From positions 134,957-198,956 of the forward strand of contig JADKAE010000012.1 in assembly GCA_016715405.1 (NCBI GenBank): a stretch of 64,000 bases of DNA, written 5' to 3'. The position numbers were made by a program, and so were the translations under genes. This DNA comes from Saprospiraceae bacterium. GTDB lineage: Bacteria; Bacteroidota; Bacteroidia; Chitinophagales; Saprospiraceae. The notes below the pieces were generated by a model, which saw only the letters and a program-made list of their open reading frames with translations, was not told the origin of the DNA and searched no databases. Below, piece after piece: positions 31,013 through 40,586 of this stretch. Numbering within the stretch: the first letter of the stretch is position 1; each line of letters opens with the position of its first letter.

Positions 31013-31830
31013 AGTTTACTTTTTTGAAAATTAAAACCTGCACTGGGTGTAAATCCCAATATTTGGTGGTAGGCCGCCGCTATATCGAGGCGAAGCGATT
31101 TAAAAAGTTGCAACCCCACGCCGAAGCGAGGCGACAGCGGGGCAGTCGACAAACCCAGCCGGGCCTGAAAACCGGCAGTCGGGCTATACTCGAGCCCCCA
31201 GATCGTTCGTACCGGATAACCGATGTCTTTTTCGACTTCTCCATATAGTGATACCTTCTCCGAAGGCTGATAGTGACATCCCAGTCGCATTAAGGTGGGT
31301 AGGTAGTCGTTTTCCGACCAGGCGATGCGCAAGGGATTGCTCACATGGAAACCTATCCTGAGCTGCCTGGAAACTACACTGATCAGTCCCAGTTCAAAAG
31401 TGTACGCCGTCCTTTGTCCATAACCGCTAATTGCCGCATGCAGGAGGCTTATTTCTGCGCCGATGGCGAGGTGTTTTAGCAGGTTTCGGGCGTAAGCGAT
31501 TCCCAGTTTTTGTTCGTTGAATGGTTGAAACCCAAAATAGTGGATGACAGCACCAAAAACCCCGGCTGATGTGGGCAGGGCAACCGCTAGTGCTGCCGAC
31601 TGAATGTCGCCGATCAGAAATTTTTGCTCGGCAAACGCAATAGCGCTCAGGCTGGTTACGCCGGACAATCCCGCCTGGTTGGAAAAGGCACTGTGTACAT
31701 CTGAAAAGGTAACACCGGCGCCGCCCAGCGCAGCAGCCCGGGCATCGGGAGGGTAAAAAGTGTTATGCTGGCAGAGGCCCAGACCAGGCAAGGCCCAGCA
31801 GGCAATTTTCAAAAGGTATTTAGGGCACAT
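31009..31830 (-). CDS. PorV/PorQ-like outer-membrane beta-barrel protein
   Basis: A 273-residue barrel protein with signal sequence KYLLKIACWALPGLGLCQ and the family opening FYPPDARAAALGGAGVTFSDVHSAFSNQAGL, seen in PorV/LptO and UPF0164 proteins. The rest is alternating amphipathic strands and ends with hydrophobic strand residues. PorV shuttles T9SS cargo at the cell surface, but this protein is shorter than PorV itself (about 380-400), so the exact member is uncertain. It is the first gene of a pair with mqnB. Confidence 0.75.
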   Translation of the reverse strand: MCPKYLLKIACWALPGLGLCQHNTFYPPDARAAALGGAGVTFSDVHSAFSNQAGLSGVTSLSAIAFAEQKFLIGDIQSAALAVALPTSAGVFGAVIHYFGFQPFNEQKLGIAYARNLLKHLAIGAEISLLHAAISGYGQRTAYTFELGLISVVSRQLRIGFHVSNPLRIAWSENDYLPTLMRLGCHYQPSEKVSLYGEVEKDIGYPVRTIWGLEYSPTAGFQARLGLSTAPLSPRFGVGLQLFKSLRLDIAAAYHQILGFTPSAGFNFQKSKL

Positions 31831-31846
31831 ATGCTATGGATTTTAA

Positions 31847-33028
31847 TTACACATCGACTGAATTGTTTTGTACGATCTGTTCATAAAACTCACCGGCTGC
31901 CGTCATCGTCCGTTCTTTGGTAAATACGTTTACATGCACCAGCCCAAAGCGATACGTGGGCCCCAAATGCCATTCGAAATTATCCCAGGTGCTCCAATGG
32001 ATATAGCCACGCAAATTAACACCGTCTTTTATGGCCTGGTGGCATATTTTTAAGTAATCCCGAATGCATTGGATACGCCGGTGCGGGTCATCGGTGCAAA
32101 TGCCGTTTTCTGTGATGACGATAGGTTTTTTGTACTTTTTGTGAAATTGACGAAGAATACGGGCCAACCCTTCGGGTCTGTATCCCCACATATTATCATG
32201 TGGAATGCCCATTTTCGACAATTTACCGGGATGGTCAAGCTCTGTAATGGGCTTTGGGTTAAAAGGCACATACGCATAATAGCTTAAGCCCCAGTAATCC
32301 AGTTTTTTGCTAAAGGGTTTGGCTGCTTTTTGATGGAACCACCAATCGGTAAACGCGGCGGGCAATCGCCCCCAGGAATTTGCAGCATCAAACCAGGCCG
32401 TGTTGAGGGATATACCTACCGGAATGTTGGGGTAATGGGTTTTGATCATTTCATACACCACTTCGTGGGCGATCCCCATGTGCAAAAGCACTTTGTTGGC
32501 TTCCACCCAGGAACGGTGGTAAGGCGGAAAATTACCCAGCATATAAGCATTCATGGCATATACGTTGGGCTCATTAAAGGTATTCCAGTTAAAAACGTAC
32601 GGACCAAAATGCGTGATACATTGCCGGGCGTAATCTACAAATGCGCCGACATTTTCTTCTACAAGCCAGCCTCCTGCCTGCTCAAACCAAAGGGGATTGG
32701 TGAAATGGTGAATGACAAACATGACCTTCACCCCGCGCTCGTTCATTTTTGTGAAAAAGCGTTGATATTCGTCGATTACGGCCTCGTTAAAAGCCTTATA
32801 AGGGGCTTCCTGCAATCGGGCCCAGTCCACACTACAGCGATATACATTGCCAAGCCGGCAAATGTACTCCAAGTCTTCGTCTCTTCGCCTTTCGTGGTCG
32901 GTTGTACGGTCCAACAGATAACCATCGCGCGCACGCACTCCTTTCCAGTTGTGATCGCCGGCTGTTTCTACCTGCGTAGCAGCCGTAGAAGTGCCCCAAA
33001 AGAAGTGATCCGGAAATTGCAGTTGCAT
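31847..33028 (-). CDS. glycoside hydrolase family 1 (beta-glucosidase-like)
   Basis: A retaining (beta/alpha)8 glycosidase of 393 residues. The acid/base glutamate is in NWNTFNEPNVYAM and the nucleophile in PIVITENGICTDD. The start FPDHFFWGTSTAATQVE is the GH1 signature. It has no signal peptide, so it is probably cytoplasmic. It is shorter than typical GH1 enzymes (about 440-470), with compact loops between the two catalytic glutamates. No sugar transporter or SusCD pair is nearby, so the substrate cannot be inferred. Intact. Confidence 0.9.
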   Translation of the reverse strand: MQLQFPDHFFWGTSTAATQVETAGDHNWKGVRARDGYLLDRTTDHERRRDEDLEYICRLGNVYRCSVDWARLQEAPYKAFNEAVIDEYQRFFTKMNERGVKVMFVIHHFTNPLWFEQAGGWLVEENVGAFVDYARQCITHFGPYVFNWNTFNEPNVYAMNAYMLGNFPPYHRSWVEANKVLLHMGIAHEVVYEMIKTHYPNIPVGISLNTAWFDAANSWGRLPAAFTDWWFHQKAAKPFSKKLDYWGLSYYAYVPFNPKPITELDHPGKLSKMGIPHDNMWGYRPEGLARILRQFHKKYKKPIVITENGICTDDPHRRIQCIRDYLKICHQAIKDGVNLRGYIHWSTWDNFEWHLGPTYRFGLVHVNVFTKERTMTAAGEFYEQIVQNNSVDV

Positions 33029-33105
33029 GACCCTGTTATTTGCTGGTCAAAATAGGGGTTTCTAGGCAAACCGGTCATAAAATGGGGCATGGTATTTTTT
33101 ACAAA

Positions 33106-34192
33106 TTATTCCTCCCAATCAGCTATGAAGAGATTAGTGTCGCGCCCTCCCTTGTTATTGCGGTTGGAAGCAAAAACCAGCTTTTTTCCGTTGGGCGAAA
33201 ACATGGGGAATGCATCGAATACCGTATCAAAAGTGATTTGTTCCAATCCCGTGCCATCAATGTTTATGGCAAACAAGTTGAATTGCCGCCCGCTTTTGCT
33301 GTGGTGGTTTGTTGAGAAGATGATTTTTTTACCGGAAGGATGGAAAAAGGCGCCCAATTAGCTCCCCCCAGGCTGGTGATCTGCTTTATGTCGCTACCAT
33401 CGGCGTTGCAGGTGTATATCTCCATCAGGGTGGGCTGAACAAGTCCCTGAGACAAAAGGTCTTTGTAAGTACTTACTTCTTCGGGTGTGCGGGGTCGCGA
33501 TGCCCTGAAAACCAGCTTTTTGCTGTCAGGTGAAAAGAATGCGCCGCCATCGTATCCCAGTTCATTGGTGATTTGCTTTACGTCAGAGCCGTCGATATTC
33601 ATAGTGTATAATTCGAGGTCGCCCGTGCGCATTGAAGTAAACACGATTTTTTTACCATCGGGCGATAGGGTAGCTTCCGCATCGTACCCAGGCGCGCTGG
33701 TGAGTTGCTTTTTGATATTGCCCTTGAGATCGGCTACGAAAATGTCAAAGTCAGAGAAAATCCCCCATACGTATTTGCCGTTGACAACCCTGGGAACTTC
33801 CGGACAAGCTTCTGAACCCAAATGGGTGGAGGCATACAGTATTTGTTTGTCTCCCGGCATATAATAAGCACAGGTAGTACGGCCTTTGCCGGTGCTCACC
33901 ATAGGCGGCATAGCTGACTTATACCCGTCGATAGGCATGTAAAGATCTGGTCGCAAGGCACATTCCATTTTTCGTTGGTGGCCTGAAAAGTCAAAAATTT
34001 GCCGTTGAAGCTGAAATATGCTTCTGCATTGTCGCCGCCAAATGTCAGCTGACGAATGTTCGTTAAGTGCTTTTCCGGCGCGTAACGAAGGGTGTCGGCG
34101 CTTGGTGAAGCAGACGTATAGGCATTGTTTTGTGGCGTTTTACAGGCCAACAAGCTAATGAACAGAGCAATTGCGGGAACCAGGACTTTCAT
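33106..34192 (-). CDS. TolB-like PD40 propeller lipoprotein (frameshifted)
   Basis: The N-terminus MKVLVPAIALFISLLACK has a lipobox ending at Cys17. PD40 blades follow: IRQLTFGGDNAEAYFSFNGK, TLSPDGKKIVFTSMRTGDLE, FFSPDSKKLVFRASRP and FSPNGKKLVFASNRN. Two indels, near 33960 and 33350, split the frame, with blade sequence continuing across both (for example from NWAPF into FHPSGKKIIFS). The corrected length of about 360 residues suggests one six- or seven-bladed propeller. Its role is unknown; these proteins are often called WD40-like TolB homologues. Confidence 0.82.
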
Positions 34193-34219
34193 GTTTTATT
34201 AATTTTGGGGCGAAATTAA

Positions 34220-34237
34220 GCCTAATTCCCTTTAGGC
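34220..34237 (-). terminator. short hairpin between redoxin and PD40 genes
   Basis: GCCTAA (34220-34225) pairs with TTAGGC (34232-34237). The stem is only 6 bp with a weak A/T-rich flank, so this is a low-confidence terminator for the minus-strand redoxin gene. Confidence 0.3.
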
Positions 34238-34279
34238 AAAAACCTGTTGTATCATCTGCGTGTAAAAACTACACTCGTT

Positions 34280-35359
34280 TTATTGTCCTGGATCGGCAGA
34301 TTCATTGACATCACCGATTTTTATGGCCCGGAAATGAAAAGGCGGCAGACTGGATGTTCGAAATTTAATCGCTGCATTTAGCGTATTGTATATTTCTGGA
34401 TAAGGATGTTCGGGATTAATAAATGTATAAGCGGCATTGTAAAAGAACCAGGACTCTTGTTGACTTAGACTGTCCTGTACGCTCAGTACCAATTTGCGCA
34501 ATTCAACGATGTCCTGCGTGGATATACCTCCCGATTTATTTGCATCGGCAGCAAGCAAACGCGTGGGTTGCGCTATTATCTGCAGGGCAAGCACGTGTTT
34601 CCTGATCTCTATCATGTCGAAAGTGGTGACCCCATTCACGAAATTGTAGTTTTTACTTGCCGACAAATAGTAATCCAACCGGGGCTCCAGCATGGCAGTA
34701 AATTCAAACTGTCCAGCACTATTGGTCGTATCCACATATTGTTCTAATCCGCTTACAGATACGGCTACCCCCGCAACACCTACGTTTTGTGTGTTTTGAC
34801 CGTTCCGCTGATAGTATAAGGAATTGGAGGTTTTTCAGCCCCAGTGCTCCTTATGGCAACATCTACAGAATCAAGGGTAGCCACAAAGCTAATCCCGCGA
34901 GGATCAAAAATGACACTGCGATCAGGGGCTATTACTGCAAAAGTGGGCGTGCCCGTAAAGCTGCCGAACATGCCGTTCAGATAAGGCTGCGAAGCAGTGA
35001 TGCTTCCGCCGTTTACACCGGCGCCAGGAAAAGTATGGCCTTTTGCAGCTTTATAAAGTGCCACATCGTTGTTGTCGTCAAAATTCATGATGCTGAGACT
35101 GATGAACTCCACATCGTGGGCGCCGCCTCCCCATTCCTGGTAAAACGGCTCCATCAGCGGGCGCCATGGCGTTACAGGGCGGACAGGTTGTAAAGAAAAA
35201 CTTGATGACTACCGTTTTACCCTGGTCCAGGTAATCGGTGTACAAGTTGTGTGACTGCCCGTCGGAATCTGTAAGGGTAAAATTCGGCGCCGGCTGGGAT
35301 TTGAGCGCCGTTGATGCAAAAAGGAATAAACCAATTGCCAAGTGTAGTTGTCTTTTCAT
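34280..35359 (-). CDS. secreted redoxin with CarboxypepD-like and dockerin-like domains (frameshifted)
   Basis: Signal peptide MKRQLHLAIGLFLFASTALKSQ from ATG 35359. A thioredoxin-fold domain carries the active site FFTTCPPCNAMAP (CPPC) and GTPTFAVIAPDRSVIF. A carboxypeptidase-regulatory-like beta-sandwich follows (TISGTV, then a frameshift near 34790, then VAVSVSGLEQYVDTTNSAG). The C-terminus has a dockerin-like pair: NGVTTFDMIEIRKHVL and the calcium-loop-like DANKSGGISTQDIVELRKLVL. A further indel near 35150 interrupts the thioredoxin part. I see no T9SS tail. It is probably an extracellular or periplasmic disulfide oxidoreductase or peroxiredoxin-like protein; the substrate is unknown. Confidence 0.78.
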
Positions 35360-35417
35360 AGGAATGTAGTTTGTTTTGTAAAAATACAAACATATCTCAA
35401 CAAATCAGCAGCTTGCC

Positions 35418-36131
35418 ATGCAAAAGGTTATATACCAAGATCTTGGAATTATTGACTACGAAGAAGCCTGGAACCTTCAGCGACAGTTGCACCAACAGTT
35501 GATTAACAAGAAGCTGGAGAACCGCAATCTGATTTCGTCTGGAGCAAATCCGCTGCCCCAATCCCACTACATGCTGTTTTGTGAACATCCACCCGTCTTT
35601 ACATTAGGCAAATCGGGATCGGTTGATCGCCTGCTTTTAGATGAAGAAAATTTGCAAGCAAAAGGGTTTACTTTTTTCAAAATCAATAGGGGAGGGGATA
35701 TTACCTATCACGGCCCGGGGCAATTGGTGGGGTACCCCATATTTGATCTCGATTGCTTTTTTACTGATGTACATCGCTATGTAAGAGCATTGGAGGAAGC
35801 TGTCATCCGACTGTTGGCCGACTATGGACTAACCGGCATGCGGATAAAAGAGTACACCGGTGTTTGGTTGGATGCAAATGACAGGAAGCCTCAGCGAAAA
35901 ATATGCGCCATTGGCGTACACCTGAGCAGGTGGGTTACTATGCATGGCTTTGCGCTGAATGTGAATACGGATCTGTCGCATTTTGATTTCATCATACCCT
36001 GTGGTATTAGCGATGCCGACAAAGCAGTCACCTCCCTAGCCATTGAATTGGGGGAAGATATTCCCTTGCAAGAAGTTAAATCGGCTTTGAAGTCTCATTT
36101 TGCAGATGTTTTCGGGTACAAATATGCATAG
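35418..36131 (+). CDS. lipB: octanoyl-[acyl-carrier-protein]-protein transferase
   Basis: LipB moves octanoate from ACP to lipoyl domains, the first step of lipoate assembly on complexes such as pyruvate dehydrogenase, whose E1-beta gene lies at 53.4 kb. Landmarks are FTLGKSG, NRGGDITYHGPGQLVGYPI, the catalytic lysine in PQRKICAIGVHL (Lys161) and the catalytic cysteine in FIIPCGISD (Cys195). The 237-residue length is normal and the gene is intact. It is divergent from the redoxin gene with a 58-bp A/T-rich gap. Confidence 0.95.
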   Translation: MQKVIYQDLGIIDYEEAWNLQRQLHQQLINKKLENRNLISSGANPLPQSHYMLFCEHPPVFTLGKSGSVDRLLLDEENLQAKGFTFFKINRGGDITYHGPGQLVGYPIFDLDCFFTDVHRYVRALEEAVIRLLADYGLTGMRIKEYTGVWLDANDRKPQRKICAIGVHLSRWVTMHGFALNVNTDLSHFDFIIPCGISDADKAVTSLAIELGEDIPLQEVKSALKSHFADVFGYKYA

Positions 36132-36215
36132 CATAGCTTATCTTCGCGTGGCTTTTTCGGCAACTTGTCTTGCTGGAACGCAAAAACCTGAAAACTAGCA
36201 CTTTATTCAAAATTC

Positions 36216-36625
36216 ATGCGTAAAGATATTCCTGACCATAAAGTGGAAGACCTGGCAATAGCCATTGTACCCCGCGAAGGCGATGAGCTATTAGAGGAGG
36301 AAATGTGGGATAGTTTTTTGATCAATTTGAAAGACGACACGATCAAAAATGTGCTGATCAGCTCAAAAGGGTACGGTGAGGTAGACGGCGAAAACCGCAA
36401 AACTACCGTCCTCAGACACTTTTTTGAGGAAGTAGGTCCTTTGGCCTTTATTCCGATTGAACCCATACATACCGCTTTGTTCAACCTCACTAATGAGTAT
36501 TGGGTGAGTTTTGTGTATGAAGATTATATGTACGATAAAAATATATCTTCGTGCAAGGCAGTATAGATGCCGGCAATTTCACGGATATCCCCTTTTTGAA
36601 AAGAAAAGGGGTAATGATAAGATAA
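36216..36625 (+). CDS. small conserved protein of unknown function (frameshift at 3' end)
   Basis: The open frame codes for 116 residues and then runs into non-conserved sequence. A one-base correction near 36540 extends it as KKYIFVQGSIDAGNFTDIPF to a TAA at 36623-36625, directly abutting the ATG of the next gene. The abutment supports this longer form of about 136 residues. The protein is acidic, soluble and has alpha/beta character (AIAIVPREGDELLEEEMWDSFLINL). In Bacteroidota similar proteins are sometimes labelled phenylalanyl-tRNA synthetase alpha-like, but I see no synthetase motif. Function unknown; probably co-transcribed with the thioesterase. Confidence 0.65.
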
Positions 36626-37165
36626 ATGGAGCAAGAGCCAAAAGCAAAAAAAGTCGCTGATTCTAAGGCCATCATGACCGAAATGGTGATGCCTAATGAT
36701 ACTAATTTCATGGGCAACCTCATGGGGGGCAACCTGCTGCGCTGGATGGATATAGCCAGTGCCATTTGTGCGGGTAAACACTGCGAAGCGCACGTGGTGA
36801 CAGCCTCGGTAGACCATGTGTCTTTTCAAAAACCGATAAAGGTTGGTGAAGTGGTTTCCATCGAAGCGAGCGTTACCCGTGCCTTTAATACCTCAGTAGA
36901 AATTTTTGTGGAGATTTTTGCCGCCGACATCAAGGGCCATAACCCGCGCCGGTGCAATCACGCCTATTATACTTTCGTCGCACTCGATGAGATAAACGGC
37001 AAACCCATTCTAGTGCCACCCGTCATCCCACTCAATGAAATCGAACAACAACGCTACGAAAGCGCTCCGCGCAGGCGCGAGGTGAGGCTTATCCTTAGCG
37101 GCCGGCTCAAGCCGGAAGAATCCGTTGAGATCAGATCGCTATTTGTCGATAACCTGAAAGAATGA
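36626..37165 (+). CDS. acyl-CoA thioesterase, hotdog fold
   Basis: A 179-residue hotdog protein of the YciA/BFIT type that hydrolyses acyl-CoA to free acid and CoA. The key segment NDTNFMGNLMGGNLLRWMD with the following helix IASAICAGKH and AHVVTASVDHVSFQKPIKVG is diagnostic. The C-terminal extension (about 30 residues) is charged. It directly abuts the upstream small gene and overlaps the downstream propeller gene by 4 bp (ATGA), so the three form one operon. Confidence 0.9.
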   Translation: MEQEPKAKKVADSKAIMTEMVMPNDTNFMGNLMGGNLLRWMDIASAICAGKHCEAHVVTASVDHVSFQKPIKVGEVVSIEASVTRAFNTSVEIFVEIFAADIKGHNPRRCNHAYYTFVALDEINGKPILVPPVIPLNEIEQQRYESAPRRREVRLILSGRLKPEESVEIRSLFVDNLKE

Positions 37166-39753
37166 CTATACGCCTTAATTACCGGAAATTCCGGGTCGTT
37201 GCTGCTATATCCCTGATTGGACTGGCGGCGTTCAGCGCTTTTTTGTGGCGCTTTTACAACTCTCCTGCACCCGCTGCAACTAAACTTCGTCCCGACGAAT
37301 GGTTCTATATGCAGCGCTTATATCCGGAATCATCTTTTGCTATCAAATCCTATACGGCTGCTTTGCAGGATGCCGTGGAGCGCAGCGCTGAAAAAAACTT
37401 TGACGGATTTGACCTGTCCTGGGCTGTGAGAGGCCCTGCCAATATCGGCGCACGCATAAATGCCGTAGCCGTCGATCCCACCAACGAAGATATTATGTAT
37501 GCTGGGTTTGCCGTAGGTGGTTTGTACAAAACTGCTAATGGCGGCCAGGACTGGACTCCCATTTTTGACGATCAACCTTTCCTCGCTATTGGCGCTATTG
37601 CCATCGACCCCCAAAACACCGATGTGGTGTACGCGGGTACTGGCGATCCCAATATCTCTGCTTATCCGTTTTTAGCCAATGGCATCTTTAAAAGCTCAGA
37701 TGCCGCCGCCACCTGGCAGCCTTTGGGCCTCACTGACCAGCGCATTGTATCCCGAATTGCCGTGCACCCTACTAATAGTCAGATTATCTACGCGGCCTGC
37801 ATGGGACTACCTTTTGAACGCAACAACGACAGAGGCCTGTATAAGTCGATAGATGGCGGCCAGTCCTGGCAACAAATTTTGTTCGTCAGCAACCAATCGG
37901 GCGTAATTGACCTGGTCATGGATCCTTCGCAACCCGATGTGTTATACGCCGCCTCCTGGGATCGAATCAGGAATAACTCCGAGTCTATGGTTAGCGGCCC
38001 TAATGCCCGTATTTTTAAAACTATCGACGGGGGCGCATCCTGGAATCAATTGACAAACGGTCTTCCAGCTGAGAATATGGGCCGTATCGGCCTTGCAATT
38101 TCTCCCAGCCAGCCCAATATTGTATATGCGCTGTACGTGGGTACTAATAGCCAGGTGTTCAACGTGTTTAAAACTATTGACTATGGCGCAAGCTGGCAGC
38201 CCACTATGCCCCAAGATCAGGTAAATGATATATTACCAGGCGTCTTGGGGGGCTTTGGTTGGTATTTTGGCAAGATCCGGGTCAATCCCGGCGACCCTAA
38301 CGATATCTTTCTGCTTGGAGTCGATTTGTGGCGGTCGCCCGATGGCGGCGCTTCCTGGCTGGAAGCCTCTCCGCCATGGTGGGAGTATTCTGTTCATGCC
38401 GACAAACACGATTTGCAATTTACACCCTCAGGGTCTATTGTATTGGCTACTGATGGAGGCTTGTATAAAAGCTCCGACAATACTCAAACCTGGTCGGATA
38501 TCGAGCGTATTCCCGCCAATCAGGTATATAGGGTCGCTTATAACCCCCACGAACCTGGTTGGTGTTATGGCGGACTGCAAGACAACGGTTCAACCGGCGG
38601 CCCCGATCTGGCTACCGACTGGCTCCGCATATACGGCGGCGATGGCTTCCAAATGGCCTTTCACCCCGATAACCCATTGATTGTATACGCAGAATCCCAA
38701 AATGGAAATATCGTACTGTCTACCGATGGAGGAAATTCCTGGGATGAGGGCGATACTGGAATCGACAATGGAGACCGCACGCACTGGGACAGTCCCTATT
38801 TTATCAGTTCCCACGACCCCAGTGTGATGTATACCGGCACCTTCAGGGTGTATAAAAACCTGGACAGCGCCAATCCCAATTGGTTTCCAATTAGTGAAGA
38901 TCTTACCGACGGCATCGTTTTTAGTCCCAATTTTCATACGATTACCACCCTCACAGAATCACCGCGTGTGCAAGGGCTTTTGTATGTGGGTACTACTGAT
39001 GGCAACGTGTGGCGCACCGACGATGACGGTGCGGGCTGGACGCCCATCTATCCCAACCTGCCAAACCGCTATGTCACTAATGTCGAAGCCTCGCCTTCGT
39101 TTGAGCATACCGTATATGTGAGCCACTCAGGCTATAAAGACAACGATTTCACCCCGCGCATCCATCGTTCCGACGATAGGGGCGATACCTGGGCGAGTAT
39201 CAGCAGCAATTTGCCCAACCTGGCCGTAAACGACCTCCTGATATTACCGGGCCATCAGGATACAGTGCTGTTTGCCGCCACCGACGGCGGGGTCTACGGC
39301 ACCAAAAATAGCGGACAAGCCTGGGCCCGATTGGGCAATAATATGCCCATGGTGCCGGTGTTTCATCTCACTTGGAATGAAACCCACAACGAGCTTATTG
39401 CCGGCACACACGGCCGCTCTATTATGTCATACCCGCTTGATTCGCTGTTTGTAAGCCCTGATACGGTTGTCACGAGCACAGATGTTACCGGAGCATATGT
39501 AGAGAACAAGTTGTCGGTGCAACCTTCTCCTGCAAGCCACACGGCTATGGTAAGCTGGGGCAATACCCAACTGGCCTGTAACCAGCTATGGGTGTATAAT
39601 TCGGTGGGAGAAATCGTTTATCGACAGCAAGGGCGTAGTATCAACCTAAACGTTCGGCTGGATGTGAGCACCTGGAAGCCGGGCGTATATTATGCCGTAG
39701 CCCATTTCGAAACTAATATTCGAAGATCGACGGCCTTCGTTGTATTGCATTGA
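37162..39753 (+). CDS. large Asp-box/VPS10-like beta-propeller protein with T9SS-type tail
   Basis: An intact 863-residue protein. A hydrophobic N-terminal segment (VVAAISLIGLAAFSAFLW) is a signal or anchor. At least ten Asp-box-like motifs follow at regular spacing, such as TANGGQDW, SIDGGQSW, TIDGGASW, SPDGGASW, STDGGNSW and SDDRGDTW, each within blades beginning with VDPTN or similar. This is the layout of sortilin/VPS10 and exo-sialidase-like propellers. No sialidase arginine triad is apparent, so a binding role is more likely. The C-terminal region (NKLSVQPSPASHTAMVSW to GVYYAVAHF) resembles a T9SS sorting domain, which implies export to the surface. Confidence 0.88.
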   Translation: MTIRLNYRKFRVVAAISLIGLAAFSAFLWRFYNSPAPAATKLRPDEWFYMQRLYPESSFAIKSYTAALQDAVERSAEKNFDGFDLSWAVRGPANIGARINAVAVDPTNEDIMYAGFAVGGLYKTANGGQDWTPIFDDQPFLAIGAIAIDPQNTDVVYAGTGDPNISAYPFLANGIFKSSDAAATWQPLGLTDQRIVSRIAVHPTNSQIIYAACMGLPFERNNDRGLYKSIDGGQSWQQILFVSNQSGVIDLVMDPSQPDVLYAASWDRIRNNSESMVSGPNARIFKTIDGGASWNQLTNGLPAENMGRIGLAISPSQPNIVYALYVGTNSQVFNVFKTIDYGASWQPTMPQDQVNDILPGVLGGFGWYFGKIRVNPGDPNDIFLLGVDLWRSPDGGASWLEASPPWWEYSVHADKHDLQFTPSGSIVLATDGGLYKSSDNTQTWSDIERIPANQVYRVAYNPHEPGWCYGGLQDNGSTGGPDLATDWLRIYGGDGFQMAFHPDNPLIVYAESQNGNIVLSTDGGNSWDEGDTGIDNGDRTHWDSPYFISSHDPSVMYTGTFRVYKNLDSANPNWFPISEDLTDGIVFSPNFHTITTLTESPRVQGLLYVGTTDGNVWRTDDDGAGWTPIYPNLPNRYVTNVEASPSFEHTVYVSHSGYKDNDFTPRIHRSDDRGDTWASISSNLPNLAVNDLLILPGHQDTVLFAATDGGVYGTKNSGQAWARLGNNMPMVPVFHLTWNETHNELIAGTHGRSIMSYPLDSLFVSPDTVVTSTDVTGAYVENKLSVQPSPASHTAMVSWGNTQLACNQLWVYNSVGEIVYRQQGRSINLNVRLDVSTWKPGVYYAVAHFETNIRRSTAFVVLH

Positions 39754-39764
39754 AAGACGTATAG

Positions 39765-40583
39765 TTAATCCAACCCGAGTTCTTTTTTCAGTAGGGTAAT
39801 GTTATCCTTGTGGTAACGACCCATGCTGCGAGGAAATTGGTACCTAAGCCATAACTGTTTGGTAGGATAGGGTGGTCCTCCTTGAAGGGATGCCCTCAAT
39901 TCCTTAATATATTGCCTGCTTTCATAAATCCTCAGTTCCATTTCACCTATATCGGAGGTGACATCTCCGTGGCCGGGTACGAGCAGCAGGGGTTTGTAAT
40001 GGTGCATTATCATTTCTGCCTTATCGAGGGTATCTTCGTAAGCGCTGCTATTAAAGTAGATGTAGGGGAATTCAATATTGGATAAATAATCTCCGGCGAT
40101 AAAAACGCCAAGGGGTTCTACGAGTACAAATAATCCGTCGTTGGTATGACCTGGGGCCTGCCAGAAGATCAACCGGGTGTCGCCGATTTGAAGCACTTCT
40201 TCTTCTCCTCCAATGACATGGTCTGCTTGGGGATAGTTAATGGGATATGGCCTGCTGATGTAATATTCGTCGTCAAAGTCCTTTATCTGTTGCAGAATAC
40301 TTTCTGTATCGGTGCGCTGTGTAAAAGCCCTGGAGGCGATAACTTTTGCTTCTGGAAATGCATGATAACCAATGATGTGGTCGTAATCGGAGTGCGTAAA
40401 TAGCAAGTATAACGGTCGATGGGGGTGCGCATCTTCCATGTCGTCGATAATCTGGTCAATTTCATGCGGCAACCAGTTGGGATCTACTACCAGGATCATG
40501 TCGTCCGTATAAATTACTGTCGAGGTAGTACGGAATAATGCGCTTTCGTATACGCACAACTTGGGCGTTTTGTATTGTATCAT
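39765..40583 (-). CDS. MBL-fold metallo-hydrolase
   Basis: A 272-residue metallo-beta-lactamase-fold protein. Metal ligands are visible as FTHSDYDHIIG, the His in QAPGHTNDGL, the Asp in FIAGDYLSN and the His in LLVPGHGDV. In the first motif the usual HxHxDH reads HSDYDH, so the second histidine is an aspartate, as in a known MBL subgroup. No signal peptide is seen and the substrate is unknown. Its start lies 3 bp after the flippase stop, so it is the last gene of the ffh-flippase-MBL operon. Confidence 0.88.
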   Translation of the reverse strand: MIQYKTPKLCVYESALFRTTSTVIYTDDMILVVDPNWLPHEIDQIIDDMEDAHPHRPLYLLFTHSDYDHIIGYHAFPEAKVIASRAFTQRTDTESILQQIKDFDDEYYISRPYPINYPQADHVIGGEEEVLQIGDTRLIFWQAPGHTNDGLFVLVEPLGVFIAGDYLSNIEFPYIYFNSSAYEDTLDKAEMIMHHYKPLLLVPGHGDVTSDIGEMELRIYESRQYIKELRASLQGGPPYPTKQLWLRYQFPRSMGRYHKDNITLLKKELGLD

Positions 40584-40586
40584 TTT

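Noticed and set aside
37450..39340. Periodic repeats that could suggest a CRISPR or satellite
   Set aside because: The period follows Asp-box blades within one intact reading frame; repeats are degenerate and have no constant spacer.
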